A stretch of DNA of 64,000 nt, taken from Lampris incognitus. Its lineage: Eukaryota; Chordata; Actinopteri; Lampriformes; Lampridae. The stretch is taken from NCBI RefSeq assembly GCF_029633865.1, contig NC_079222.1:32059813-32123812 (forward strand). Reading direction: 5' to 3'. Under the pieces are notes generated by a model. That model was given only the letters and a program-made list of their open reading frames with translations. It was not told the origin of the DNA and searched no databases. Made by a program: the position numbers and the translations under genes. This document shows positions 33,190 to 43,545 of this stretch, piece after piece. Numbering within the stretch: the first letter of the stretch is position 1; every line of letters starts with the position of its first letter.

Positions 33190-33350
33190 TGGGTGGTACG
33201 GTGGCGCAGTCGTTAGCGCGGTTGCCTCAAAGCAAGAAGGTCCTAGGTTCGAGCCCTAGGGTGATCCAACCTTGGGGGTCATCCCAGGTCGTCCTCTGTG
33301 TGGCGTTTGCATGTTCTCCCCGTGTCTGGGGGTGGAGTCATGTTTCTTTG
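33190..33350 (+). mobile_element. Type B SINE, head fragment
   Basis: The head gggtggtacggtggcgcagt, tcgttagcgcggttgcctc and the B-box-like ggttcgagccc are followed by gcatgttctccccgtgtc. The tail is missing. Confidence 0.65.
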
Positions 33351-33499
33351 AAAGTGCAGGTGTCACAACACCCATAACACCGGCGGCTGTGACGCCCATG
33401 GATTTTTGTGTATCTCAAGTCTGTCAAGTCACCATCAGATGCATCCTTGTTTCAGTGGGTGGGCCAAGACCACAGCCGGCCTTTGAAGCATTCTTGGCC

Positions 33500-33920
33500 A
33501 AATGTGCACATATATTTTGTGACAGTACTTGTGCCATGATAGATGTAAAGACCATAGTCTGTATAAAAAACATGGATGCAGTGCCTGTGATGTCACCCAT
33601 TGGTTTATGAAGAGTCATTTTGAAGCCTAAAGTTTGGTTTTAAGCTTGCTGCCGTTTAGTTTTTGGAGCCAGAAAATCGAAATTTGGGTAATGGGGTGGA
33701 ACATGTGTAGGAGCTGGGTGAAACCTCGGTGGCGGACAGGTCGACAGACCTGTCAATCAAGGCAGACGCTCTCACCATGCCACTTTTTTAATCCTTAATA
33801 TCTTCTTAACAGAACAACAATTTTCAAACGAAATTGGTGATTGAGACCCTGACTACTTGTAGGGAAAATATTGACTTCATATTTGAAGGTGAAGTGGGGA
33901 ATTCTTTCATTGACTCAAGA
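33500..33920. repeat. Unclassified interspersed repeat
   Basis: The phrase accatagtctgtataaaaaac with catggatgcagtgcctgtga and gtcacccattggtttatgaa is familiar from many fish introns. I cannot assign the class, and no second copy lies in the window. Confidence 0.35.
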
Positions 33921-34386
33921 GGAAAAGTGGAGATTAGATGGCTTCATTTAACACCAGCTCCAAACACATTCCGCTGATAATATATTCTTTCTCGTTCTCA
34001 TATGTGCCCCAGATGGCCATGCACATCTGCCACAAAAATACCAAAAGTGCCCTTGCCAAGTCCCGAGCCCCCTACCTGCTATGAAGCTGGCTGTGCATTG
34101 CATCATGCACCTTGATTCAGGAAAATAGGGCCCATACTGTCCATCTACTCTGTTACATGTTAAGCAAATGTACAATATATCACACTTGGTAAGGGAAATA
34201 TTAGTTGAAAATGCACAGAAGCCTTAAAGATAGAGACATATGGGCTGAAAGTCTAACACAATACTTTAGAGAGGATTGGGCATTGCATGTTCTATTGTCA
34301 AAAGCAATGTAGCCCAATCTTTTTATTTAACAATCTCCCTCAACCTCTTCTTTTGTCTTTCTGCATCTCTCTCTTTTCTCTGACAG
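33921..34386. other. End of jak intron 1
   Basis: Ends in a pyrimidine tract and acceptor tctctgacag at 34386. Confidence 0.6.
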
Positions 34387-34668
34387 GTGGATATTCTTAG
34401 TTTTGTAGGGCCTGCTTTATACTGATGGTCATGGAATCACCCACTGCTGGTTACTCATTACATCAAAAGAGCCTTCTCTCCAACCTTGACCCAACCCAAC
34501 GCCTTGACCCCAAAGAGAAAGTCGTTGCCACCTGCCTGAGGGTGCAGCTTTACTACATTGGAAAGGGGAGAGAAGGGGAAGAGATTAACAGATCAGCGAG
34601 TGAGCTCGCATATCCACCTGGAGTCTATGTAGCAGAGGAGCTGTGTATTGATGCAGCCAAAGCAAGTG
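34387..34668 (+). CDS. jak2: Janus kinase (JAK2-like), first coding exon
   Basis: Exon bounded by acceptor (34386) and donor gtaagt (34669). The start ATG is at 34425 (MVMESPTAGYSL); a second in-frame ATG at 34431 is also possible. It codes for the start of the FERM domain: LRVQLYYIGKG, then PPGVYVAEELCIDAAKASG, close to JAK2 (GEYVAEEICIAASKACG). Janus kinases sit on cytokine receptor tails at the membrane through FERM-SH2, and phosphorylate receptors and STATs. Eight coding exons here join without frame error into 435 codons; the pseudokinase and kinase exons lie beyond 64 kb. The loop in exon 6/7 is short, as in JAK3, but most residues follow JAK2. Teleosts have two jak2 copies plus jak3, and the paralogue is not settled. 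Confidence 0.8.
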
Positions 34669-34740
34669 GTAAGTCGCTAGAGTTTTCCCTCTGAAGCACC
34701 ATAACCTTCATTTGCATGTTTAAGGTTCATTGACAACCAT

Positions 34741-34743
<3 letters not shown>

Positions 34744-34782
<39 letters not shown>
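34744..34782. repeat. CA microsatellite
   Basis: About 19 AC units just inside jak intron 2. Confidence 0.9.
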
Positions 34783-34784
<2 letters not shown>

Positions 34785-34799
34785 CTCTTCAGGTTGTCC

Positions 34800-36880
34800 A
34801 TTGTGTCCAATGATGACCCCTACTTTTGTTTGTTATGAGTCCTTTGGTGGCTGTAAAGTCCAGTGTGGGATGCACACTGTCTTACACAGCCAGTGCACAC
34901 GAAGGCAATGGCAGAGGGTGGTGTGGAATTAACCGCAACCATGGATTTGTATCTCCTACACTTCTTTGTCAGGTGCTTTTCCTCCCCTTTTTTCTTGGCA
35001 AGCTTCAAGCCTTTATGGCATACACGGCAACAGTTGGGTTGTTCAGCAGCTGCCATCTCTAGTATGCCAGGATGGAGCACATACTTCTTAAGGGAGGCCT
35101 TCTGTTGGTCTTTGAACCTCTTTTTTGGTCCACTGGCTGAGCGGTGTCCTAGTCTCAGCTTGCCATAGAGGACCTTCTGAGGGATGCATTTCTCTAGCAT
35201 TCTGATGAGGTGACCAAGCCATCTGAGTTGGTGATGAAAGATGGTGGCCTCTATGCTCCTGCTGCTGGTGCATTTTAGAATCTCCAGATGTGACAGACAA
35301 TCCTGCTAGGTCACTTTCAAGATCCGCTGGAGCAATTTTATGTGAAAGGCTTCAAGCTGTTTCAGGTGGTGGCTATAAAGTGTCCATGTCTCACATCCAT
35401 ACAGAAGTGTGGATAGGCACACTGCCTGATAGACCGCCATCTTTGTATTGAGGTGCAGGTTGTTATTGGTGAAGATCCACTCCCTGAAGTGTCCAAAAGA
35501 GGACGAGGCCTGTTGGATCCTGTTCTGGATGTCCTGATTGATGTTGTAGTCACCAGAGAGGATGCTACCAAGGTCTTTGAAGTGTGGTAAAGGGACAAGA
35601 GGGGAGTCTCAGATGTAAAATATGGGAAGTTCTGGTGAGGGATCAGATGACTATTGGCAGAGTATTTCTTGTTTGGGGATGTTAACAGACAATCCCATTC
35701 GAATGTATACCCTCACAGCAGCTGTAAGTGTGGCTTGCAGTACTGCTGGGGTGTGTGCCACAAGAGCACAGTTTTCAGCATACTTTAGCTTGAGTATGCA
35801 CACTGACCTGAGCTTTGTGTTAGCTTGGAACCTTCTGATGTCGAAGAGGTTCCTATCCAATTGGAAATCAATAATCACCCCACTCTCTGCCTCTACGTCC
35901 TTGAGCATGAGAGTTGTCACACAGAGGAGAAAGGTTTTAAAAAGCAATGGTGCAAGCACACAGCCTTATCTCATGCCTGTGTCTACACCAAATGCTTCAG
36001 ACTCACCTTAGAGCTCAACCTTTCATGAAATTGACGTAAGACATTGACGAATTTTGTGGGGCAGCCATAATGCAGGAGGACCTCCCAAAGGAGGTCACAG
36101 TCTACTGTGTCAAAGGCCTTTGAGAGGTCGACAAAGGCAGTGAACAGGTTTTGCTTCTGTTCTCAACACTTTTCCTGCAGTTGTCGTGCAGCGACGATCA
36201 TGTTCACAATGCTTCTGTTTTTCCTGAAGTCACACTGGGATTCTGGAAGGAGCCCCTCAGTGATGTTGTCAACTACCCTGCAGAGTATGACTTTTGTCAG
36301 TACTTTTCCAGCCACTGCAAGAAGGAGCAATATCCCCTTGCTGTTGCCACACACAGATTTATAACTCATGTTCTTGCAGATGATGACGATATTCACGTCC
36401 CTCCACTATTGATGAGGGATATATTCCTGCTTCCTCACCTTGGCAATGAACAGGTAAACTGCTCATGTACAGAGGTAGCCTCATTGCTTTAGAATTTTGG
36501 CAGGGATAGAATCACGACCTGGGCTGTTGTTGTTCTTCAATGATTTGATGGCTGAGAAGACTTTGCCGAAGGATGGAGGTGCATAGAGGATTCTGGATGG
36601 TGGACAACAATGGAAGCTCATCAAGGATGGAGGTGTCCACTGTGTTGGAGTGATTGAGGAGTTATTCAAAGTGTTCTCTCCATCATTGAGTGATCTCAAC
36701 CTGGTCCTTTATGAGGCTTGACCCATTAGTGCTTCTAAAAGGACAGTCAGAGCAGCTTCTACCCACAAGGTAGGGCAGGGAAGGGCAGTGGTTGGCTGAT
36801 GGCAGGGTGGGCCCAGTTATCATTCCTCTGGGGACCACTACAACTCCGAGATCCCCTACCAGTTTAGCCTGGAGTCGCAA
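34800..36880 (-). pseudogene. Non-LTR retrotransposon RT relic with C-terminal C2H2-like motif
   Basis: Minus-strand frames run N to C from about 36880 to 34820: NGSSLIKDQVEITQ; then KSLKNNNSPGRDSIPAKIL; GKVLTKVILCRVVDNITEGL with LPESQCDFRKNRSIVNMIVA; the palm region ending KYAENCALVAHT; and the C-terminal FVCTGCVRQCASHTGLYSHQ ending in HxxTH. The order matches a widespread animal non-LTR family whose ORF ends in a SHQRTH-type zinc finger. The catalytic FADD box has decayed to YAEN, removing both aspartates, and the frame is broken repeatedly. The element lies antisense in jak intron 2. The exact clade is uncertain. Confidence 0.7.
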
Positions 36881-37106
36881 GACTGTCAGTTACTATGGGC
36901 TGCCACGAGGAGGTATGTTAGGAGTCTTGGTGAGAGAGAGGCCGTGTACTGGCCTCGGAAGTCTTATGCTTTCGGCTTCCTTTACCCTGGTCTGGGTGAG
37001 CCAGCGACAGGGGCTAAGGGAGGAAGGTCATATGCATCCCTACATGCAAGCGTCTCACTAGCATGCTACACAAGGTGCATCACTACACTCTGTGAGCAAA
37101 GTTCAC

Positions 37107-37138
37107 AACACACACACACACACACACACGAACACACA

Positions 37139-37179
<41 letters not shown>
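37107..37179. repeat. CA microsatellite, interrupted
   Basis: Two CA blocks separated by cgaacacacacgcg. Confidence 0.9.
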
Positions 37180-37183
<4 letters not shown>

Positions 37184-37479
37184 TTGCACACTGTCACTCT
37201 TTCACTTGTTTTGGCTGAGAATATCTGTCCTTTGCTGATGTTTTTTTTATATCGTGGTATCAAGGGCTGTCCCGAAGTATTCGGTTATTTGTTTGGCAGG
37301 TTGGTGTTCAACCATAATTTCAGTATTTGGTCCTTCTTCTTTTTTTGCACAGCCAAATGCATAGTTTTTATTTACCGTTTCATGACTAACTATTCTGTAG
37401 TGTAGCCTAAGACGACATCCAAATGAGCCAAGTCCTTCTGAAAACAGCTTTTATTTCAATGAAATAGAGATGAGCAGAA

Positions 37480-37618
37480 TGTCCTTATGCATGCTCAATA
37501 ATCCAGGTAAGGAAATCAAAGAAGGTTAAATCAGTTAATCTGGATAAAAAGTTTATTGACATAAACGTTTCATCACTCATCTAATTGACCTCCTCAGTCT
37601 GAAGAGGTCACTTAGATG
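37480..37618. mobile_element. Penelope-like element fragment
   Basis: Starts cttatgcatgctcaataatc with the family phrase ccaggtaaggaaatcaaaga, then a minus-strand hammerhead-like motif (CTGAGGAG, stem GTCAAT/AGTGAT, GAAACG). It ends in a short inverted partner (gtctgaagaggtcacttag) against the Rex1 fragment. Confidence 0.6.
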
Positions 37619-37620
37619 AG

Positions 37621-39715
37621 GACATGTGTTTGCCCACCAAAACCTTCTGTACCTTTAACAACAATAGGCCCTGGTTTTCAGCTAAACTCAGGCAGCTTCG
37701 TCAGGCCAAAGAGGAAGCCTACTGGAGTGGAGCTAGGATCTGGTATAACAAAGTCAGAAATACACTCACAGAGGAGATCAGAGTGGCAAAAAGGTGCTAC
37801 TCTGAAAAGCTGAAAAACAGGTTTTCTGCGAATGACCCATCATCAGTCTGGAGTGGTTTGAAAGACATTAACAACCACAGGAGACCATCCCCTCACACTA
37901 CAGGGAACCATCAACTGGCTGACGACCTAAATGGGTTTTACTGCAGGTTTGAAAAGCAAACTTTCACACCCCTCACCCTCTCCAGCCACAATACACAACC
38001 AACTGCACCCCCTGCCAGCCCCTCTCCCCTCCCCACCCCACCCCCACCCACACTCAGGATCTGTGTTGAGGTCGTGCGCCAGCTCTTCCAGAGACAGAAG
38101 GCCAGGAAGGCACCGGGTCCGGATGGCATGTCACCCTCCTGTTTTAAAGTCTGTGGTGACCAGCTGGCCCCTATTTTCACACTGATCTTCAACAGATCAC
38201 TGGAGCTGTGTGAAGTCCCCTTTTGCTTCAAGAGTGCCACTATCATCCCGATCCCCAAGAAACCCAGTGTCACAGGATTACATGACTACAGGCCCACTAC
38301 AGGCTATGGTCATGAAATCTTTTGAGATACTGGTGTTGGCCCACCTGAAAGAAATCAGAGGCCCCCTGCTCGACCCCCTGCAGTATGCTTACCCAGCAAA
38401 AAGATCAGTGGATGATGCAGTCAACATGGGATTGCACTGTATCTTCCAACACCTCGACTCCCCAGGGACATACGCAAGGGTCCTGTTTGTGGACTTCAGC
38501 TCAGCGTTCAACACCACCATTCCAGATATTCTCCACTTCAAATTGTTCAAAACCCCATCTGCCAATGGATTAAAATCTTCCTGACAGACAGTAGGCAGCT
38601 GGTGAGGCTGGGGAAATTCACATCCAGCACCCAGACAATCAGCACTGGAGCCCCCCAGGGATGTGTTTTCTCCCCTCTGCTCTTCTCTCTCTACACAAAT
38701 GACTACACTTCAGGTGACCCATTTGTTAAACTCCTGAAGTTTGCAGATGACACAACCATCATTGGCCTTATCCGGGATGGTGACGAGTCTGCATGTGGAC
38801 AGGAGGTTGATCAGCTGGCCTTCTGGTGCAGCCATAACAACCTGGAGCTGAACTGAACATGCTCAAAACAGTGGCGATGACAGTGTTCTTCAGGAGGAGC
38901 CCCTCAAGACTGTCCTCCCTCACCATACTCAACAGCACGATGTCTACAGTGAAAACCTACACATTTCTCGGTTCCACAATCTCCCAGGACCCAAGGTGGG
39001 CATCCGACATAGACACAACCATCAAAAAAGCCCAGCAGAGGATGTACTTTCACCGCCAGCTCAAGAAATTCAACCTGCGTTAGGAACCATTGATTCAGTT
39101 CTACACTGCCATAATCCAGTCTGTCCTCTACACATCCATCTCTGTCTGGTTTGGTTCGGCCACCAAACAGGACAGGGACAGGCTACAACGGACAGTTAGG
39201 TCTGCAGAGAAAATCATCGGTGCCAACCTGCCCTCCATTCAGGATTTATACACTTCCAGACTTAGAAAATGGGCACGCAACATCACTGCAGACTCATCAC
39301 ACCCTGATCACAACCTGTTCCAACTCCTGTCCTCTGGCAGGCACTGCAGAGCACTGTACCCCAAAACAACCAGATATAAAAACAGTTTCTTTCCACGGGA
39401 TGTCATTCAAATGAATGCTTAACACTGTCAGTAAATCCAACCATTTTGTATATACTGTACTGTACATTGTACATCTACTGATACACTGTCATGCCCATCT
39501 ACCTCAGGCATGCATGAAAGTAATCTGCTAACATCTATTTCAGCATCTCTGCACCATTGCATCTTATCAATCCTGTGTCTATATCTGAATATTGTTGTAT
39601 TGTAGTGCTGTTATTCTATGTTAAGTACGCAGAGAGAGCCATGAAACTGGAGCCAAATTCCATGTATGTGCAAATCTACATGGCAAATAAACATGATTCT
39701 AATTCTGATAAGCAT
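37621..39715 (+). pseudogene. Rex1-type LINE relic (RT plus 3' UTR)
   Basis: The plus strand codes, in shifting frames, for a CR1/Rex1-like pol. A linker (37640-37900: QLRQAKEEAYWSGARIWYNK) leads to RT block 1 (RKAPGPDGMSPSCFKVCGDQ, ATIIPIPKK), then block 2 (YARVLFVDFSSAFNTTIPDI at about 38470), STGAPQGCVFSPLLFSLYTN, the catalytic FADD box in KLLKFADDTTIIGLI (about 38735), AFWCSHNNLELN, and the C-terminal IQFYTAIIQSVLYTSI with RTVRSAEKIIGANLPSIQDL. Frameshifts near 38300, 38580 and 38855 make it inactive although the FADD box survives. The 3' UTR to about 39715 ends in aaataaacatgattctaatt; a second copy of this UTR is at 46715-46925 on the other strand. The 5' end is truncated. Confidence 0.8.
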
Positions 39716-40027
39716 GGTTCTGGTTGTGAGCCTATCAGAGAATAATCCCCATTCATTTCTCCATTGACCAGTTTTTGAAAAATTCTTATAAAGCCATACC
39801 AGCATAGTTATTGAAATCGCAGGGTTGTGGTGATATTAAAGAACCATGAAATGAAAAAAAAAATCAAAAATCAAAAATTGGTCAAAAAAGTTTATTTAAT
39901 ATGTAACTACGCAATAAACAAAAGTTCTCTCAGATCATATCTTAGTGGTTGTGATCACTTCATAGTTCACAGAAGATTTCCCCAAATCATGTCTCTTAAA
40001 ATGCAATCTCGTGAAATAACTCAAATC

Positions 40028-40095
<68 letters not shown>

Positions 40096-41207
40096 TGGAG
40101 TACCTCAATTCTGTTTTCAGCATTTTTCATTCTAGTCAGAATGCAAGAAGTCAGGTTGGCTTGCTGGTAAAATGACTAACCATCAGCAGTCAGACATGTA
40201 ACTGGAAGAAACGCCTCACACTGACTGAAATAAAAAATGTTTTTAGAAACATTCTAACTAAAAGGAATTACTGATTCAAAAGTCCAAATCTTTCTGAATG
40301 ACATGCATTTTCCTACTGGGTTTCCTACTGGGTTTTACGGATTTTCTGTAGTGATTATTATCAGCAGTCACTTGCAATATAGCCATCAGCTCAAAAACAA
40401 GGACTTTAAAAACAGTTCATTATTTTGAAGATATCATTGCTGATATCTTGATTTATTTATTTTGATAAGAGGTTTGATGTGATGCAACAGAAGTTAGTTT
40501 GCTTTAGAAGTTGAGATCTCATACTACTACTACCACTACTGTTAAAACTACTACTCATAATATACAAAAACTGCTACTACTAACACTACTAAAACTACTT
40601 ATATAAAAACATCCCAGTCTTGATGTAATAGTAAGGATTTTTCACAGGTGTCAATGGAAAAAAAACCTTACTATTACATCAACATTGGGATATGGCCAGT
40701 TATGCAACCTAGTTAAAAGCTTTAAACTGAAGAGGCTAACGCAACTATACTTTTATGCCCTATCTGACTTAGTGCTTCATTACACTTTAATTAGAGTAAA
40801 AACTGCCATTTTGGTGCCTTTACTAATTCATATTCATGAGTTTGAGAGACTTGTCGTATAGCATCATATGATGACTTGCATTGGATTGGTTGAAAATTGA
40901 TATTCATGAGCATCACAACCAATCAGTGTCAGTTAGCTGTTATGTTATTGCTGCCACACTTGAAATCATGTTCACATGAGGTAGCTATTGGTCAGGTTGA
41001 AAAAAAAAACAAAAACACACTAGTATTGGATGCCACTTGATATGGGTTCTAATGGTTACTTAACTGAAATTTACTTGGGGATATGATAGTTTTTTTCTAA
41101 TAAATAATCTTAGCACTTTAGCCTATGAGACTCCCTGTCATTCCGACGAAATCAGGACCTAGTGGCAAAGGCTATATAGCAGGTTCATTTTAAACCTATG
41201 GGAGATA
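39716..41207. other. Jak intron 2 spacer with GT and ACT repeats
   Basis: (GT)33 at 40029-40094, an imperfect ACT-rich stretch at about 40520-40600, and the hairpin element at 40612-40690. Otherwise no recognisable feature. Confidence 0.5.
40612..40690. mobile_element. 79-bp hairpin MITE-like element
   Basis: The left arm tcccagtcttgatgtaatag, continuing taaggattttt, is an inverted partner of the right arm (aaaaccttactattacatca then acattggga), with about 15 bp between. Two bases differ between the arms. The size and structure suggest a minimal MITE or fold-back. Confidence 0.6.
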
Positions 41208-42333
41208 CGCTACATGGCCACCAGTATGTGGGCACCCCTTCTTATTAGTTGGTTTGCTATTTCAGCCACAGCTATTGCTAACAGGTGCATAAAATCAAGT
41301 ATACGCCCATGCAATCTCCATAGAAAAACATTGGCACAGAATGGGTCATACTGAAGCGCTCAGTGACGTTCAACGTGGCCCTGTCATAGGATGCCACCTT
41401 AACAAAAAATTTCTGCCCTGCTAGATCTGCCCTGGTCAACTGTAAGTCTGTTATTGTTAAGTGGAAATGTCTAGGAGTAACAACATCTCAGCCATGAAGT
41501 GATAGGTCACACAAGCTCACAGAACAGGACTGCTGAGTTCAGAAGTGCATTGCGCATAAAAAGTGTCGGTCCCTTGGTTGCAACACTCACTACCAAGTTC
41601 CAAACTGCCCTTTGAAGCAACATCAGCACAAGAACTGATCATCGGGAGCTTGATGAAATCGGTTCTATGGCCAAGCAGCCACACCTGAGCCTAAGATCCC
41701 CATGCACAATGCCAAGCGTCGGCGGGAGTGGTGTGAAGTAAACCGCCATTGGACTCTGGAGCAGTGGAAACGCATTCGCTGGAGTGATGAATCACGCTTC
41801 ACTATCCGGCAGTCTGACAGAGCAACCTTGGTTTAGCAGATGGCAGGAGAACGCTACTTACCCGAATAGATAGTGCCAACTGTAAAGTTAGGTAGAGGAG
41901 GAATAACGGTCCGGGGCCATTTTTGGGCCCTGACACACCAATCGTCGGCCCGTCAGTGAGCATCTGTGACCCTAGTTTTTGCAGTATCTCCCGCACCATC
42001 AGCATTAGTTGGACTTCTGTCGCAGCTTTTCAGCCGATTCAGCATGTTGAATCTGCGGAGCCCGTCTGTGAAAGAGATCACTCTGATCAGCTGTTCAGCT
42101 TAGCGAATCAGTACAGAACATACTACATGCTAGCTGGCCGTCGGCTGTAGCCTTTGCGGTGTGTTCAAGTGCTACTTTTTGGCCCAGGCAGCAGGTGACG
42201 CAACAGTCGGCCTTCGTTGCTGCTAGTCGGTTTGGTGCGTCTGGGCCCTTACATGGTTTCGGCTAGGCCCCTTAGTTCCTGTGAAGGGAAGTCTTAATGT
42301 TACAGCATACAATTACATTCCAGAGAATTATTG
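41208..42333 (+). pseudogene. Tc1/mariner element relic interrupted by a MITE
   Basis: Starts at a TA (41206-41207) with a Tc1-like terminus, then aagcgctcagtgacgttcaa and other phrases of the transposase 5' end. The middle has tggactctggagcagtggaa and gtgatgaatcacgcttcac (the first catalytic Asp region, SDESRF-like). The frame is lost early by stops. At 41925-42248 a 324-bp insertion interrupts it, and the Tc1 text resumes at about 42250 with ggctaggccccttagttcct and ends near 42333, where the miniature-LTR region begins. The 3' half is missing. Confidence 0.7.
41925..42248. mobile_element. 324-bp MITE inside the Tc1 relic
   Basis: Ends gggccctgacacaccaa and ttggtgcgtctgggccc are inverted repeats. 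The flanking Tc1 text continues on both sides. Short T-rich flanks (ttt/tta) might be a 3-bp duplication as in PIF/Harbinger elements, but this is unproved. Confidence 0.6.
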
Positions 42334-42357
42334 TCATTACACTACCCCTCTCCTTCA

Positions 42358-42790
42358 TGTGAAGTGGGATCCCCGGCTGTGACAGTCCAGCCGGGGACGC
42401 ACTATCCCGAAGGAGGGGGGTAACGTACACAGATAAGTAGACACGTTAGCCCTTGGCTAATGGGTGGGACCCTTTAGTCGACTGGTTAACGTTGTCGCCC
42501 GCGGTTTGGGAAATCCGAGTTCGCCTCCTGGCTGTGACGGTCCAGCCAGGCTGCACCCCAAATCCGCTACATTGGTGTCAGAAGTGGGATGGTGAGATCG
42601 TGAAGGACCGTGATGTCATTGCAAGCATTTCCCGAAGGAGGGGGGTAGTGTAACATACACAAATAAGTAGACCAGCTAAGGGGTCGGACCCTTTAGTCGA
42701 CTGGTTAGCGTTATTGCCCACGGTGCGGAATACACGAGTTCGCGTACCGGCTGTGACGGTCCGGTCGGGCTGCCCCCCAAATTCGCTACA
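42358..42790 (+). mobile_element. TRIM-like miniature LTR retroelement, partial tandem
   Basis: LTR1 42420-42571 and LTR2 42649-42790 (about 152 and 142 bp) both begin (t)gtaaca/gtaacg and end gctaca. After LTR1 comes one spacer base, then TGGTGTCAGAAGTGGGAT (42573-42590), the exact complement of a tRNA-Leu(CAA) 3' end with CCA. A short internal part leads to a polypurine tract gaaggagggggg (42634-42645) just before LTR2. No coding capacity exists in the 77-bp interior. LTR1 has an A-box-like TAGTCGACTGG (42475-42485) and a B-box-like AGTTCGCCTCC (42518-42528). Upstream of LTR1 a further internal remnant (42358-42419: gaagtgggat, the hairpin CCCCGGCTG/CAGCCGGGG, gaaggagggggg) implies a tandem array. 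Mobilisation would need enzymes from another element. Confidence 0.65.
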
Positions 42791-42868
42791 ATTTACACGT
42801 GTATACACACACACACAGAGAAAGAAGTATATGGCTGTGTCAGCCCCTATAGTCTCTCCATAATCAGC

Positions 42869-43062
42869 TTGTCACTATCGACTGGTTCTGTCCCTGCTTA
42901 TTTTAAGAATGCAATTGTTCAACCCCTTCTGAGAAAACCATCTTTAGACCCTAACTCTCCGGATGATTTCAGACCAATCTCCAAACTGCCCTTCCTTTCC
43001 AAGGTTCTCGAAAAACTTGTTAAACAATTGAATGCATTTTTAAATAGAAATGAACTTTCTGA
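42869..43062 (+). pseudogene. L2/jockey-like RT fragment
   Basis: Open frame with LSTGSVPAYFKNAIVQPLLR and PDDFRPISKLPFLSKVLEKL, RT blocks 1-2 of an L2-type LINE. The frame ends where the Penelope-like segment starts at about 43063. Confidence 0.75.
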
Positions 43063-43545
43063 GATCAAAGAAGGTTGAATCAGTTCCCCTGGATACAACG
43101 TTTATTGACAGATACGTGTCACCACTCAAGTAAGTGACCTCTTCAGTCTAAACTGACTGCAGGTGTCCCCACCCCTTATAAACATCCATCCATCCATCCA
43201 GCCATTATCCGAACCGTTTATCCTGTTCTCAGGGTCGCGGGGATGCTGGAGCCTATCCCAGCAGTCACTGGGCAGCAGGTGGGGAAACACCCTGGACAGG
43301 CCACCAGGCCATCACAGGGCCCGTTATAAACAACACAGTACAATAGAGTGCCTAACGACCGGTTTCATGATCAAATATGGGTATGCCCATTAATTAGAGT
43401 TTTGATGGCCATGTGTACTATTCACGGAGGGTTGGGGATTGTTGTTAGGACAGCATTGTAAGATGTGAACAGGGAATGGCGATCCTTGAACTGGGGGGGG
43501 GGGCTAAGAGTACATCTGTTGCCATCTTACAATGTTGTGTTTTAT
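43063..43545. mobile_element. Penelope-like element copy, split by a SINE tail
   Basis: Starts gatcaaagaaggttgaatc. It has a minus-strand hammerhead-like motif (CTGAAGAG, stem GTCACT/AGTG) at about 43145-43110 and continues after a SINE insertion (43182-43323) to about 43545. The plus strand near 43468 reads SLNWGG, with RVHLLPSYNVV resuming in another frame after the G run, a remnant of the GIY-YIG end. The duplicated ttataaac on both sides of the SINE fits a target duplication. Confidence 0.6.
43182..43323 (-). mobile_element. Type B SINE tail inserted in the Penelope-like copy
   Basis: Minus orientation: catccatccatcc at the left, then ggatgctggagcctatccca, ggacaggccaccaggccatc. Flanked by ttataaac on both sides. 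Confidence 0.7.
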
